Assembly (NCBI RefSeq): GCF_004114935.1 | Contig: NZ_CP022221.1 | Location: forward strand, 6,469,001-6,533,000 | DNA: 64,000 nucleotides | Direction: 5' to 3' | DNA from: Bradyrhizobium zhanjiangense | GTDB lineage: Bacteria; Pseudomonadota; Alphaproteobacteria; Rhizobiales; Xanthobacteraceae | Shown here: one piece after another, positions 55,827 to 64,000 of the stretch | Numbering within the stretch: position 1 is the stretch's first letter | Layout of the letters: every line of letters starts with the position of its first letter | Made by a program: the position numbers and the translations under genes | The notes under the pieces: generated by a model | Told to the model about the DNA's origin: nothing | Database searches by the model: none | What the model saw: the letters and a program-made list of their open reading frames with translations, nothing else

Positions 55827-55941
55827 GTCATTGAGGGCCACCGGGTCCGCGCAAAGCGCGGTCCGATGACAGGCTCCGCGAAGCAATCCAGAATCCCTCG
55901 GCGGGAAAGACTCTGGATTGCTTCGCTGCGCTCGCAATGAC
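55827..55941. repeat. Palindromic repeat, GTCATTGCGAGCG type
   Basis: GAAGCAATCCAGA and TCTGGATTGCTTC, then GCTGCGCTCGCAATGAC, as in 9551-9630; the left arm is diverged (GTCATTGAGGGCC with a GTCCGCGC hairpin). The gap 55737-56070 holds nothing else. Confidence 0.75.
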
Positions 55942-56070
55942 AGAGTGCGGAGCGACGCCGCGGTTCCATTGACTCGAATGTCTGCTTACGGGATTCTCGC
56001 TCTGCAACCGCGGCTTGGCTCGACGAGCCATGCTGTCTAACGATGAACCAGAGCTGCTTGAAGGATGCAG

Positions 56071-56490
56071 ATGAGAAGCGTGACGCTGTTGGCGCTCAGC
56101 CTCATGTTCGTCGGCGTCTGGTCGGGCGACGGCGCGAGAGGACAGACCTCGGCCGCGCCGCCGGTTTCGCTTGCCCCGCCCAATGCATTGCCGCCACGCG
56201 GGAGCGCCACAAATTCAAGAATTCCGCCGGCGACATCCGGCAGAGAGGCTTCGCCACCTGTGGTCGGCGGGCTTCCGCAGGGGCCGAATCCGGCCGCCGA
56301 CTACGATGGCTTCAGCGTCGGCACCGACGACAATGACACCCCAAGTCGGGTGACGCCGCCCGTGAGGTCACGCGCAGCAAAGGGCTCCAGGTCCAATCCG
56401 GATACGAACGGCCTCGCCGGACAATCGTCGATCGATCAGGAAGACGAGGCGTTGCAACGAAAGCTGACGATTTGCAAGAACTGCAAATAG
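56071..56490 (+). CDS. Exported hypothetical protein, 139 residues
   Basis: The frame from the ATG at 56071 has a signal peptide (VTLLALSLMFVGVWSGDGARG) and a mature chain rich in proline, serine and alanine (about residues 25-75), then a charged region with DYDGFSVGTDDNDT and a C-terminus with two cysteines (LTICKNCK). GAAGGA lies five bases before the start; the ATG at 56065 would be too close to it. A periplasmic or surface protein of low complexity is expected. Function unknown. Confidence 0.6.
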   Translation: MRSVTLLALSLMFVGVWSGDGARGQTSAAPPVSLAPPNALPPRGSATNSRIPPATSGREASPPVVGGLPQGPNPAADYDGFSVGTDDNDTPSRVTPPVRSRAAKGSRSNPDTNGLAGQSSIDQEDEALQRKLTICKNCK

Positions 56491-56574
56491 CAGGTTTGTC
56501 AGCCGCTGGTGAAACCGACCTGCGGCATGCGGCTGGCAAGCTCGTGGCCCGAATGGAGCGCAGCGAAATCCGGG

Positions 56575-59112
56575 CTACGGGACTGAGACAGGCCAGCGAT
56601 GACGCAACGGGTATTTCGATAGCTCCAGCAACACCAGGGACACAAGCGCTGCCACCACCGTAACGGCGAGATCGTCGGAATGCAGCGGGCCAAAGCGGAA
56701 TAGGTCGGCGGCGGCCGGCCACGCAAGGCTTAGGGAGAGCACGGTGGTCACGAACACGACAATGATGACCAGTGTCCGGTTCGGCCGGGTAAAGGCTTCG
56801 ATAAGCGACGTCGAGAACGAGCGGTTGACGAAGATCAGGCTCACGATCACCAACACCAGCGAGAAGAACGTCAGGGCACGCACCTCGTTCGCCGGCATGC
56901 CGTAGGCATTCGCCGTCACCATCACGCCCCCGGTCAGGGCCAGCGCGAGCGCACCCTGCAGCGCCGACCAGACCAGCAGGGACCTTGGCAGCAGCGGCTC
57001 GTCCGGCGAGCGCGGCGGCCTCTGCATCACGTCGCGCTCTTCGGTCTCTGCCTCGAATACCAGGGAGCAGACGGGATCGATGATCATTTCGAGGAATGCG
57101 ATGTGGACTGGCCCGAACAGGAGCGGCAGCCCGGTCACCAACGGCAGCAGCGCAAGCCCGGCAATCGGAACGTGGACCGCAAGGATGAAGCTCATCGCCT
57201 TGCGAAGATTGTCATAGATCCGGCGGCCGAGGCGGATCGCCTTCACGATGGAGCCGAAATCGTCGTCAAGCAGAACGATCGAGGACGCCTCGCGCGCCAC
57301 GTCGGTGCCGCGCCCGCCCATGGCGACGCCAATATGGGCAGCCTGCAGCGACGGCGCGTCGTTAACGCCGTCGCCGGTCATGGCAACGATTTCGCCGGCA
57401 CCCTTGAGCGCATTGACGATGCGCAGTTTCTGGGCCGGCGCAATTCGCGCGAAGACGGCTTGTCCCCGCGCCGCCTGGGCAAGTTCGGCATCGGCCATGC
57501 CTTCGGCGTCCGCCCCCGTCAGGATGCGTTCGGGATCGAGGCCCGCTCGCGTCGCGATCGCAGATGCAGTCGCGGGATAGTCGCCAGTGATCATGACCAC
57601 ACGGATGCCAGCGGACCGGCATTCGGCGACGGCGCCCTTCACTTCAGGCCGCAGCGGATCGGCAAAGCCGGTCAGGCCGCAGAAGCCAAGGGAAAAGCCG
57701 CGTTGCGTCTCGGGAAGATCGGTCTCCGCGCAAGTCGCCCGCGCCACGCCGAGCACGCGAAGCCCTTCCCGCGCGAGGGCGTCCACACGTGCCCGCAATT
57801 CAGCCAGCTCTTCCGCGCTCATCCCGCAAAGCATGCCGATCGTCTCGGGCGCGCCCTTTGCCGCGACGACGCATTCACCGTCGCCTCCGCGCCACACGTT
57901 CGACATGGCGAGCAGGTCGGGACGCAAGCCGTAGCTTTGCACAAGTCGTCGGCCGGTGCCGGTCCCCGGCCTGAGCGAATGCAGCGCCTTCTCCATGGGA
58001 TCGAACGGCTCCGGGACGCAGGCCAGGACGCCAGTCTCAATCAATGAATCGAACGTATGCTCCGCGCGCGCCGCGATGTCAGGCGTGTATTGTGAACCAT
58101 CGGGCAGCACCAGACGCGCAACAGTCATGCGGTTTTCGGTCAGCGTGCCCGTCTTGTCCGTGCAGAGCACGGTTGCCGCTCCGAGCGATTCGATGGCCGA
58201 GGCCCGCCGCGTCAGCACGCGAGCCTGCGAGATGCGCCAAGCGCCCATGGCGAGAAACACCGTCAGAACGACCGGAAACTCCTCGGGAAGCATCGACATG
58301 CCGAGCGCAATGCCGGCAAGCACGCCCTCGAGCCAGCCGCCGCGATAGAGTCCATACAGGAGCACGGTCAACGCGATCACGAAGGCGCTGGCGATCGCAA
58401 ACATTGCCACCAGGCGCGTCGTTTGCTGTTTCAGGCGGGGCGCCTCCGTCGACAGTGAATGTAGCGATTGTCCGATCTTGCCGATCTCGCTTCGGACTCC
58501 GGTCGACGTGACTTCAGCCACGCCGCTTCCGCGCACTACCAGCGTCCCGGAGAACACGAATGGATGGTCATCGCCACCAGCATGCGGCGCCACCGGCTGA
58601 TCGAGCGCGGAATGCGCCAGCTTGCGGACCGGGACGGATTCCCCCGTCAGCAGCGATTCATCCAGCAGGAGATCGTCGCATCGAACGATCGTAGCATCCG
58701 CCGCCACGCGGTCTCCCTCGGAGAGCATGATCAGGTCACCGCGAACGACCTCGCGGCCTGGAATGCGGATGTGTTCGCCGCCGCGGATCACGAGTGCGCG
58801 GGGGCTGGTCAGGTCGCGCAATGACTCGAGCACGCGCTCGGTGCGCGCCTCCTGCACGATGGTGATGACAATCGAGATCGATGCAAACACCAGGAGCAAC
58901 AGCGCTTCGCCGAGATCGCCCAGGACGAAGTAGATCAGCCCGCCCGCCAGCAGCAACAGCAGCATGGGCTCGCGCAGCACCTCAAGGATGAGTTGCACGA
59001 TCGTTCGCCGCTCCGTGCGAGGCAGCTCATTGAAGCCTTCGGCCTTCAGCCGTGCCTGCGCTTCGGGCGCGGTCAGCCCCTGCATCGCCGGCCATCGGTG
59101 TGAGAAGGGCAC
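56575..59112 (-). CDS. P-type cation-transporting ATPase
   Basis: The 845-residue pump has the P2-type layout: actuator domain with TGES (DESLLTGESVPVRK), phosphorylation site DKTGTLTENRMT, nucleotide domain, the MTGDGVNDAPSL hinge and four C-terminal helices with PVCSLVFEAETEERDVM. The membrane motif that is PEGLP in calcium pumps reads LPEEFPVVLTV here, so the transported ion may differ from calcium. The start is a GTG at 59112; an ATG at 59085 is possible. It is a single gene, and the direction of transport is probably export. Confidence 0.88.
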   Translation of the reverse strand: MPFSHRWPAMQGLTAPEAQARLKAEGFNELPRTERRTIVQLILEVLREPMLLLLLAGGLIYFVLGDLGEALLLLVFASISIVITIVQEARTERVLESLRDLTSPRALVIRGGEHIRIPGREVVRGDLIMLSEGDRVAADATIVRCDDLLLDESLLTGESVPVRKLAHSALDQPVAPHAGGDDHPFVFSGTLVVRGSGVAEVTSTGVRSEIGKIGQSLHSLSTEAPRLKQQTTRLVAMFAIASAFVIALTVLLYGLYRGGWLEGVLAGIALGMSMLPEEFPVVLTVFLAMGAWRISQARVLTRRASAIESLGAATVLCTDKTGTLTENRMTVARLVLPDGSQYTPDIAARAEHTFDSLIETGVLACVPEPFDPMEKALHSLRPGTGTGRRLVQSYGLRPDLLAMSNVWRGGDGECVVAAKGAPETIGMLCGMSAEELAELRARVDALAREGLRVLGVARATCAETDLPETQRGFSLGFCGLTGFADPLRPEVKGAVAECRSAGIRVVMITGDYPATASAIATRAGLDPERILTGADAEGMADAELAQAARGQAVFARIAPAQKLRIVNALKGAGEIVAMTGDGVNDAPSLQAAHIGVAMGGRGTDVAREASSIVLLDDDFGSIVKAIRLGRRIYDNLRKAMSFILAVHVPIAGLALLPLVTGLPLLFGPVHIAFLEMIIDPVCSLVFEAETEERDVMQRPPRSPDEPLLPRSLLVWSALQGALALALTGGVMVTANAYGMPANEVRALTFFSLVLVIVSLIFVNRSFSTSLIEAFTRPNRTLVIIVVFVTTVLSLSLAWPAAADLFRFGPLHSDDLAVTVVAALVSLVLLELSKYPLRHRWPVSVP

Positions 59113-59319
59113 GGCGGCTTATCATTGTGTTTCCCGTTGGCAACGGGGCTGTCAGGATAGCTCGCGAGGCTCAAGTCCATGGGTCCCTAGGAGCAATTGA
59201 ACGATGAGGGCCGTCATCTCGCCCCTCAACGCCATCATGGCATGCCGCAACCGGCTGCCGGCTTGACCTGGGTCAAGCGTCTGCGCTCCCACGGGGCCTT
59301 GCTGGGGCTGGCGAACGCG

Positions 59320-59580
59320 TCAGTTCGGACAGGGTTGTCCGGCGGCGCCCCACACGGCCATGTCCTTGACGTGATCTTCGAAAGTGCCCGGCGGCGTCGC
59401 GCGGCCGGCTCCGGGGGCCCAGCCCCGCGGAATGAAGCCGCTCAGCGACGCATCGTGCCGCAAGTGCTCGACGAGACCGGCAGCGTCACGACCGCCATTG
59501 CGCTTGGGATCCTTCATCTGCGCGCAAATCTCGGCGCCGCTCTTGCCGAACCAGATGAAATCGACCGGTGAGCTCGATCA
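59320..59580 (-). pseudogene. Truncated C-terminal fragment of a cytochrome-associated protein
   Basis: The frame read from 59580 down to 59320 contains PVDFIWFGKSGAEICAQMKD, then KRNGGRDAAGLVEHLRHD and a C-terminus ending AAGQPCPN. It matches from memory the last part of a family often annotated as isoquinoline 1-oxidoreductase subunit or small cytochrome-associated protein, with its GRxTPPGTF motif intact (RATPPGTF). A stop codon (TGA) precedes the fragment and no start or N-terminal half remains, so it is a broken gene. The only Met (59517) would give 65 residues. Confidence 0.55.
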
Positions 59581-59961
59581 TGTCGACTTGTCCCTTCGCA
59601 ACGTTGGAATTAGCGTTCCTACGAAGCTTCAACACTGTCAAACCGAATCCCCACCGCATCTGCGCTTACTTTCAAATTCGCACGATAACCGCGGGAGTTT
59701 GAATTCGGTGGCAAGCTGCATGCGTTGAGCTGCCTCTTTCGACAGCAGCGCATCGCGTGAGTGCGCCTTCTCGTCGCGCGGCAGCTTGATCGATTTGGCG
59801 ACGACACTGCGAACCGCAGAGTTGCGATGACGGTCCGTACACCTCCTGCATAGCTGACCTACCTGCAGGCGCGATCAACTGCGCTTTACGCCTCTCCAAT
59901 TTCCTGATCCTCTCTCCTCCAATCAGCCGGACCAACCGGCCTGCCCAGGGAGAGAGACGCC
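59581..59961. other. Stretch before the ThDP gene, no certain gene
   Basis: This gap holds no gene I can support. On the minus strand a frame without start (about 59636-59870) reads a charged chain with KSIKLPRDEKAHSRDALLS and EAAQRMQLATEFKLPR; it looks more protein-like than chance and may be another gene fragment. The promoter of the following ThDP gene must lie at its right end. Confidence 0.35.
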
Positions 59962-61596
59962 ATGAAGCTCGGCACCGCCATTGCAGAAATCATGCGGCGT
60001 GAGGGGATCGAGATCCTCTGCGGTTATCCAGTCAACCATCTGATCGAGCATGCGGCGAAAGCCGAGATCCGACCCGTGATGGTGCGGCAGGAGCGTGTCG
60101 GCATCCACATAGCGGATGCGATCTCGCGGGTGACGTCGGGCCGCAGCATCGGCGCGTTCTGCATGCAGCATGGGCCGGGCGCGGAGAACGCGATGGGCGG
60201 CGTTGCGCAGTGCTTTGGCGAATCCGTTCCCGTGCTAGTGCTGCCGATGGGCTATCAGCGCCGGCTTGCGCATATCGAGCCGAACTTCAATTCCAGCGCG
60301 GCGATGAAGCCGTTCGCGAAATCCTCCGAGCCAATCATTCTCGCCGCCGAAGTCGCCAATATCTTTCGCCGCGCCTTCACCAAGCTGAAGAACGGCCGCG
60401 GCGGGCCTGTCATCGTCGAGATCCCCTCCGATATGTGGAACGAGGAGGTGCCGGAGCCGCTGAACTACACGCCGGTGCTGCGCACCCGCTACGGCGCCGA
60501 CCCTGTTCACGTAAAGGAAGCAGCCGACCTGCTCGTGAACGCAAAACGGCCGGTGATCTATGCCGGCCAAGGCGTGCATTACGCGCAGGCGTGGCCGCAA
60601 CTGAAGCGGCTCGCCGAACGGCTGGCGATTCCCGTCACGACCAGCCTCGGCGGCAAATCATCGTTTCCGGAAACGCATCCGCTCTCGCTCGGCTCGGGCG
60701 GGCTCGCGGTGCCGCGCGCGGTGCCGAAGTTTCTCTCCGAGGCCGACGTCATCTTCGGCATCGGCTGCTCCTTCACCGAGACCAATTTCGGCATCGCGAT
60801 GCCGAAGGGCAAGACCATCATCCACTCCACGCTCGACCCGAACCATCTCAACAAGGATGTGGAAGCCAAGATCGGCCTCGTCGGCGATGCCGGTCTTGTG
60901 CTCGATGCACTGCTGGAGGAAATCGGCAAGTCGGTGACATCCGATCGCGACGCCTCGGCGGTCGCGGCCGAGATTGCGGCCTCGCACAAAGAGTGGCTGG
61001 CAAAATGGATGCCGAAACTCACCAGCAATGACGCGCCGCTCAACCCCTATCGCGTGCTGTGGGATCTTCAGCACACCGTCGACATCCACAACACCATCAT
61101 CACGCATGATGCCGGCAGCCCGCGCGACCAGCTCTCGCCGTTCTGGAAATCGGTCGAGCCCCTCAGCTATCTCGGCTGGGGCAAGACCACGCAGCTCGGC
61201 TATGGCCTTGGGCTCACGATGGGCGCCAAGCTCGCAAAGCCCGACAAGCTCTGCATCAATGTCTGGGGCGATGCGGCCATTGGTTTTACCGGCATGGATT
61301 TCGAGACCGCGGTGCGCGAGCGCATCCCGATCATGTCGATCCTGCTCAACAACTTCTCGATGGCGATCGAACTGAAGGTGATGCCGGTCTCGACCGCGAA
61401 ATATCGCTCGACCGACATCTCCGGCGACTATGCCGCGATGGCGCGCGCCTTCGGCGGCCATGGCGAGCGGGTGACGAGGCCGGAGGAGATCGTGCCCGCG
61501 ATCAAGCGCGGCATCCAGAAAACGCAGGAAGGCGTGCCGGTGCTGCTGGAGTTCATCACCAGCAAGGAGACCGAGGTGTCCCGGCCCGGCACGTGA
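59962..61596 (+). CDS. ThDP-dependent enzyme of unknown substrate
   Basis: The 544-residue protein belongs to the acetolactate synthase/benzoylformate decarboxylase superfamily. The catalytic glutamate is in VRQERVGIHIADAI (near residue 45), the central domain carries AGQGVHYAQAWPQL and the ThDP motif begins at WGDAAIGFTGMDFETAV and closes at LLNN. The GDG of typical members is GDA here. It is a distant relative of oxc, not a second copy: the QQGDYEE and RGTDVNG features are missing. GGGAGAGAG directly precedes the ATG. Neighbours give no hint of the substrate. Confidence 0.85.
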   Translation: MKLGTAIAEIMRREGIEILCGYPVNHLIEHAAKAEIRPVMVRQERVGIHIADAISRVTSGRSIGAFCMQHGPGAENAMGGVAQCFGESVPVLVLPMGYQRRLAHIEPNFNSSAAMKPFAKSSEPIILAAEVANIFRRAFTKLKNGRGGPVIVEIPSDMWNEEVPEPLNYTPVLRTRYGADPVHVKEAADLLVNAKRPVIYAGQGVHYAQAWPQLKRLAERLAIPVTTSLGGKSSFPETHPLSLGSGGLAVPRAVPKFLSEADVIFGIGCSFTETNFGIAMPKGKTIIHSTLDPNHLNKDVEAKIGLVGDAGLVLDALLEEIGKSVTSDRDASAVAAEIAASHKEWLAKWMPKLTSNDAPLNPYRVLWDLQHTVDIHNTIITHDAGSPRDQLSPFWKSVEPLSYLGWGKTTQLGYGLGLTMGAKLAKPDKLCINVWGDAAIGFTGMDFETAVRERIPIMSILLNNFSMAIELKVMPVSTAKYRSTDISGDYAAMARAFGGHGERVTRPEEIVPAIKRGIQKTQEGVPVLLEFITSKETEVSRPGT

Positions 61597-61684
61597 ACGG
61601 GGCCGCAGGCGCTGGCTCCGGCCGCACAAGATGTGATAATCCGGCCCAGTGCCGCGCAAGCCGCGGCATCAAGCCGGATTAGGA

Positions 61685-64000
61685 ATGACCACCCCTTCCA
61701 ACGAAATCGAGGAACTCGAGCGCCGATTGCAGTCGGCCGCAGCCGAGAATGCACGGCTGCGCGGCGAGCTTGCGGTTGCGCGTGATCGCCAGAGCGCCAG
61801 CGCCGAGATCCTGCGCACCATCGCGGCCTCGCCCTCCGATGCCCGGCCGGTCTTCGCGGCGATCGCGTCCAGTTCAAAGCGCCTGCTCGGCGGCTTCTCC
61901 GCCACCGTGCTTCAGTTCATCGGCGATGAGCTGCACCTCGTGGCGTTCACGCCGACCAGCCCGGAGGCGGACGAAGGACTCAAGGCGTCGTTCCCGCGCA
62001 AGATCGCGGACTTCCCGACTTTTGCGCTCGTGCGCGACGGCGAGACGATCCAGTTTCCCGACAGCGAGGCCGCCGACGTCCCGGAGCTGAACCGGGAGCT
62101 GGCGCGGCTGCGCGGCTTCCGCAGCGTGCTGTTCATGCCGCTGATGAACCGGGGCGCGCCGGTCGGCATGATCAGCGTTACGCGCGCCGAGCCCGGCGCG
62201 TTCGCGCCCGATCTCGTGCAGTTGCTCCAGACCTTTGCCGACCAGGCCGTGATCGCGATCGAGAATGCGAACCTGTTCAACGAGACGCGCGAGGCGCTGG
62301 AGCGGCAGACCGCAACCGCCGACATCCTCAAGGTGATGGCCGCTTCGCCCTCGGACGTGCAGCCGGTGTTCGCGGCCATCGCTGCCAACGCCAATCGCCT
62401 GATCGGCGGCTTCTCCACGGCAGTGCTGCGCTATGTCGACGGCGGCGCGCATCTTGCGGCATTCACGCCGACTGATCCCGCGGGCGATCGCGTGCTCCAG
62501 GCCTCGTTTCCAGTGCCGTTTGCGCAATTCCCGCCTTACCAGCTCGTGGCCAACGGCGCCGCGGCGCAATTGCCCGACACCGAGCTCGAGCCGGCCGCGC
62601 GCGACATCGCGCGCGCCCGGGGCTATCGCAGCATGCTGTTCACGCCGCTGATGAGCGAGGGCGAAGCCATCGGCATCATGATCGCCACGCGCCGCGCGAC
62701 CGGCTGCTTCGCCGAGCATCACGTGCGGCTGCTGCAGACCTTCGCCGACCAGGCAGTGATCGCGATCAAGAATGTCAGCCTGTTCAACGCCACCAGGGAA
62801 GCGCTGGAACGTCAGACCGCGACCGCCGACATTCTCAAGGTGATCGCGGCTTCGCCTGCCGACGTCACGCCGGTGTTCCAGGCCATCTCCGACAGCGCCA
62901 AGGCGCTGATCGGCGGGCACTCCTCCACCGTCACCCGCGTCATCGACGGCATGCTGCATCTGGCGGCCTTCACCACCGACAACGAGGCCGGCAATGCGGA
63001 CCTGCTCAGCTCGTTCCCGACACCGCTGTCGGCCTCAGGCATTCACAGCCGGGTGGCAAGGAGCGGCCAATATGCGTTCCGCAGCGACATGCAGAGCGAA
63101 CCTGATCTCACCGAGGCCATGAAGGAGCTGGCGCGGACGCGAGGCTATCGCAGCATCCTCGTGGTGCCGATGCTGCGCGACGGCGTTGCGATCGGCACCA
63201 TCGCCGTCACGCGGCCGGAGCCCGGTCATTTCCCCGACAAGGCGATCAACCTGCTCAAGACCTTTGCCGACCAGGCCGTGATCGCGGTCGAGAACACGCG
63301 CCTGTTCAACGAGGTGCAGGACCGCACGCAGGACCTCGCCAAATCGCTCGACGATCTGCGCGCCGCGCAGGACCGGCTGATCCAGACCGAGAAGCTTGCC
63401 TCGCTCGGCCAGCTCACCGCCGGCATCGCGCATGAGATCAAGAACCCGCTCAACTTCGTGAATAATTTTGCCTCGCTCTCCGCCGAACTGACCGACGAGC
63501 TGAACGAGGTACTTGGGCCGGTTAAGCTCGCAGACGAGGTCCGCGCGGAGGTCGACGAGCTGACGGGGCTTCTGAAGGACAATCTGCAGAAGGTCGTGCA
63601 GCACGGACGCCGCGCCGATTCCATTGTCAAGAACATGCTGCTGCATTCGCGCGAAGGCGGCGGCGAGCATGGGCTGAGCGACATCAACGCGCTGGTGGAA
63701 GAGAGCCTCAACCTCGCCTATCACGGCGCACGCGCCGAGAAGCCGGGTTTCGACGTGACGCTGAAACGCGAGCTCGATCCCGCGGCAGGGCAAGCCGAAG
63801 TGTTTCCGCAGGAGATCACCCGGGTGCTATTGAACCTGATCTCGAACGGCTTCCACGCGGTCACCAAGCGCAAGGCGGAGGGCGCCGCCGACTACGAGCC
63901 GATCGTGATCGCCGCGACGCGCGACCGCGGCGACAGCATCGAGATCCGCATCCGTGACAACGGCATCGGCATCGCCGACGAGGTCAGGGAGAAGATGTTC
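61685..64000 (+). CDS. Three-GAF sensor histidine kinase (3' end beyond window)
   Basis: The 772 codons seen start with a coiled coil (EIEELERRLQSAAAENARL), then three GAF domains in tandem (about residues 45-205, 215-375 and 385-545), each preceded by the same linker form (ALERQTATADILKVIAASP). A HisKA domain follows with His583 in LTAGIAHEIKNPLNFVNN, then the ATPase domain with VLLNLISNGFHAV and DNGIGIADEVREKMF at the window edge. No membrane helix is present, so it is a cytoplasmic sensor, perhaps of small molecules or redox state. The ATG at 61685 has GGA just before it. The final ATPase motifs and any receiver domain are not visible. Confidence 0.9.
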   Translation, partial: MTTPSNEIEELERRLQSAAAENARLRGELAVARDRQSASAEILRTIAASPSDARPVFAAIASSSKRLLGGFSATVLQFIGDELHLVAFTPTSPEADEGLKASFPRKIADFPTFALVRDGETIQFPDSEAADVPELNRELARLRGFRSVLFMPLMNRGAPVGMISVTRAEPGAFAPDLVQLLQTFADQAVIAIENANLFNETREALERQTATADILKVMAASPSDVQPVFAAIAANANRLIGGFSTAVLRYVDGGAHLAAFTPTDPAGDRVLQASFPVPFAQFPPYQLVANGAAAQLPDTELEPAARDIARARGYRSMLFTPLMSEGEAIGIMIATRRATGCFAEHHVRLLQTFADQAVIAIKNVSLFNATREALERQTATADILKVIAASPADVTPVFQAISDSAKALIGGHSSTVTRVIDGMLHLAAFTTDNEAGNADLLSSFPTPLSASGIHSRVARSGQYAFRSDMQSEPDLTEAMKELARTRGYRSILVVPMLRDGVAIGTIAVTRPEPGHFPDKAINLLKTFADQAVIAVENTRLFNEVQDRTQDLAKSLDDLRAAQDRLIQTEKLASLGQLTAGIAHEIKNPLNFVNNFASLSAELTDELNEVLGPVKLADEVRAEVDELTGLLKDNLQKVVQHGRRADSIVKNMLLHSREGGGEHGLSDINALVEESLNLAYHGARAEKPGFDVTLKRELDPAAGQAEVFPQEITRVLLNLISNGFHAVTKRKAEGAADYEPIVIAATRDRGDSIEIRIRDNGIGIADEVREKMF

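Noticed and set aside
59962..61596. Second oxalyl-CoA decarboxylase
   Set aside because: It shares only the ThDP fold; the active-site loop and C-terminal signatures of Oxc are missing.

Overview
The window is a chromosome segment of a Bradyrhizobium-type alphaproteobacterium. This rests on the high GC content, the dense small palindromic intergenic repeats, the cytochrome c maturation cluster ccmI-E-F-H (cycHJKL in rhizobia), the FeuP/FeuQ-type two-component pair, a Ku protein and the close protein resemblance to Bradyrhizobium families. The species call is inference.

Positions 1-21000 hold an oxalate utilisation region. From left to right: an ADP-forming acyl-CoA ligase on the minus strand (cut by the window edge), an FCD-type GntR regulator, oxc (oxalyl-CoA decarboxylase) and frc (formyl-CoA transferase). 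An interruption follows, with a remnant of a second frc, a MITE-like element, two exported hydrolases, an SRPBCC protein and an Hsp70-like protein. Then come a 45-residue gene, a complete tripartite tricarboxylate transporter (TctC-TctB-TctA), two OxlT-type MFS carriers in tandem, and a CBS-domain protein followed by a PanE-like reductase and a fumarylacetoacetate-hydrolase-family enzyme. Seven copies of one 17-bp inverted repeat, TGGCAT-N5-ATACCA with few deviations, stand before the transcription units of this region. I read them as the operators of the GntR protein, so the region looks like one dispersed regulon. The expected chemistry is import by OxlT or the TTT system, CoA activation by Frc or the ligase, decarboxylation by Oxc to formyl-CoA and formate, and probable reduction of oxalyl-CoA to glyoxylate by the PanE-like enzyme.

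Positions 21000-29000 carry ordinary genes: two exported proteins, a nitronate monooxygenase, a quinone-oxidoreductase-like enzyme, a CDF metal exporter and a PAS histidine kinase with a CtrA-like box in front. Positions 29065-36148 hold a divergent LysR regulator and fdsG-fdsB-fdsA-fdhD-fdsD, an NAD-dependent molybdenum formate dehydrogenase that would oxidise the formate released from oxalate.

Positions 36123-53475 are almost all on the minus strand: glnE, a two-component system whose genes overlap each other and glnE, degP, a methyl-accepting chemotaxis protein, the ccm operon, two uncharacterised genes, the FeuQ/FeuP pair and a tiny membrane protein. Positions 53708-64000 hold ku, small uncharacterised genes, an orphan Flp pilin, a P-type cation ATPase, a truncated cytochrome-associated pseudogene, a second ThDP enzyme of unknown substrate, and a three-GAF histidine kinase cut by the right edge. 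I saw no tRNA, rRNA, CRISPR array or complete insertion sequence.
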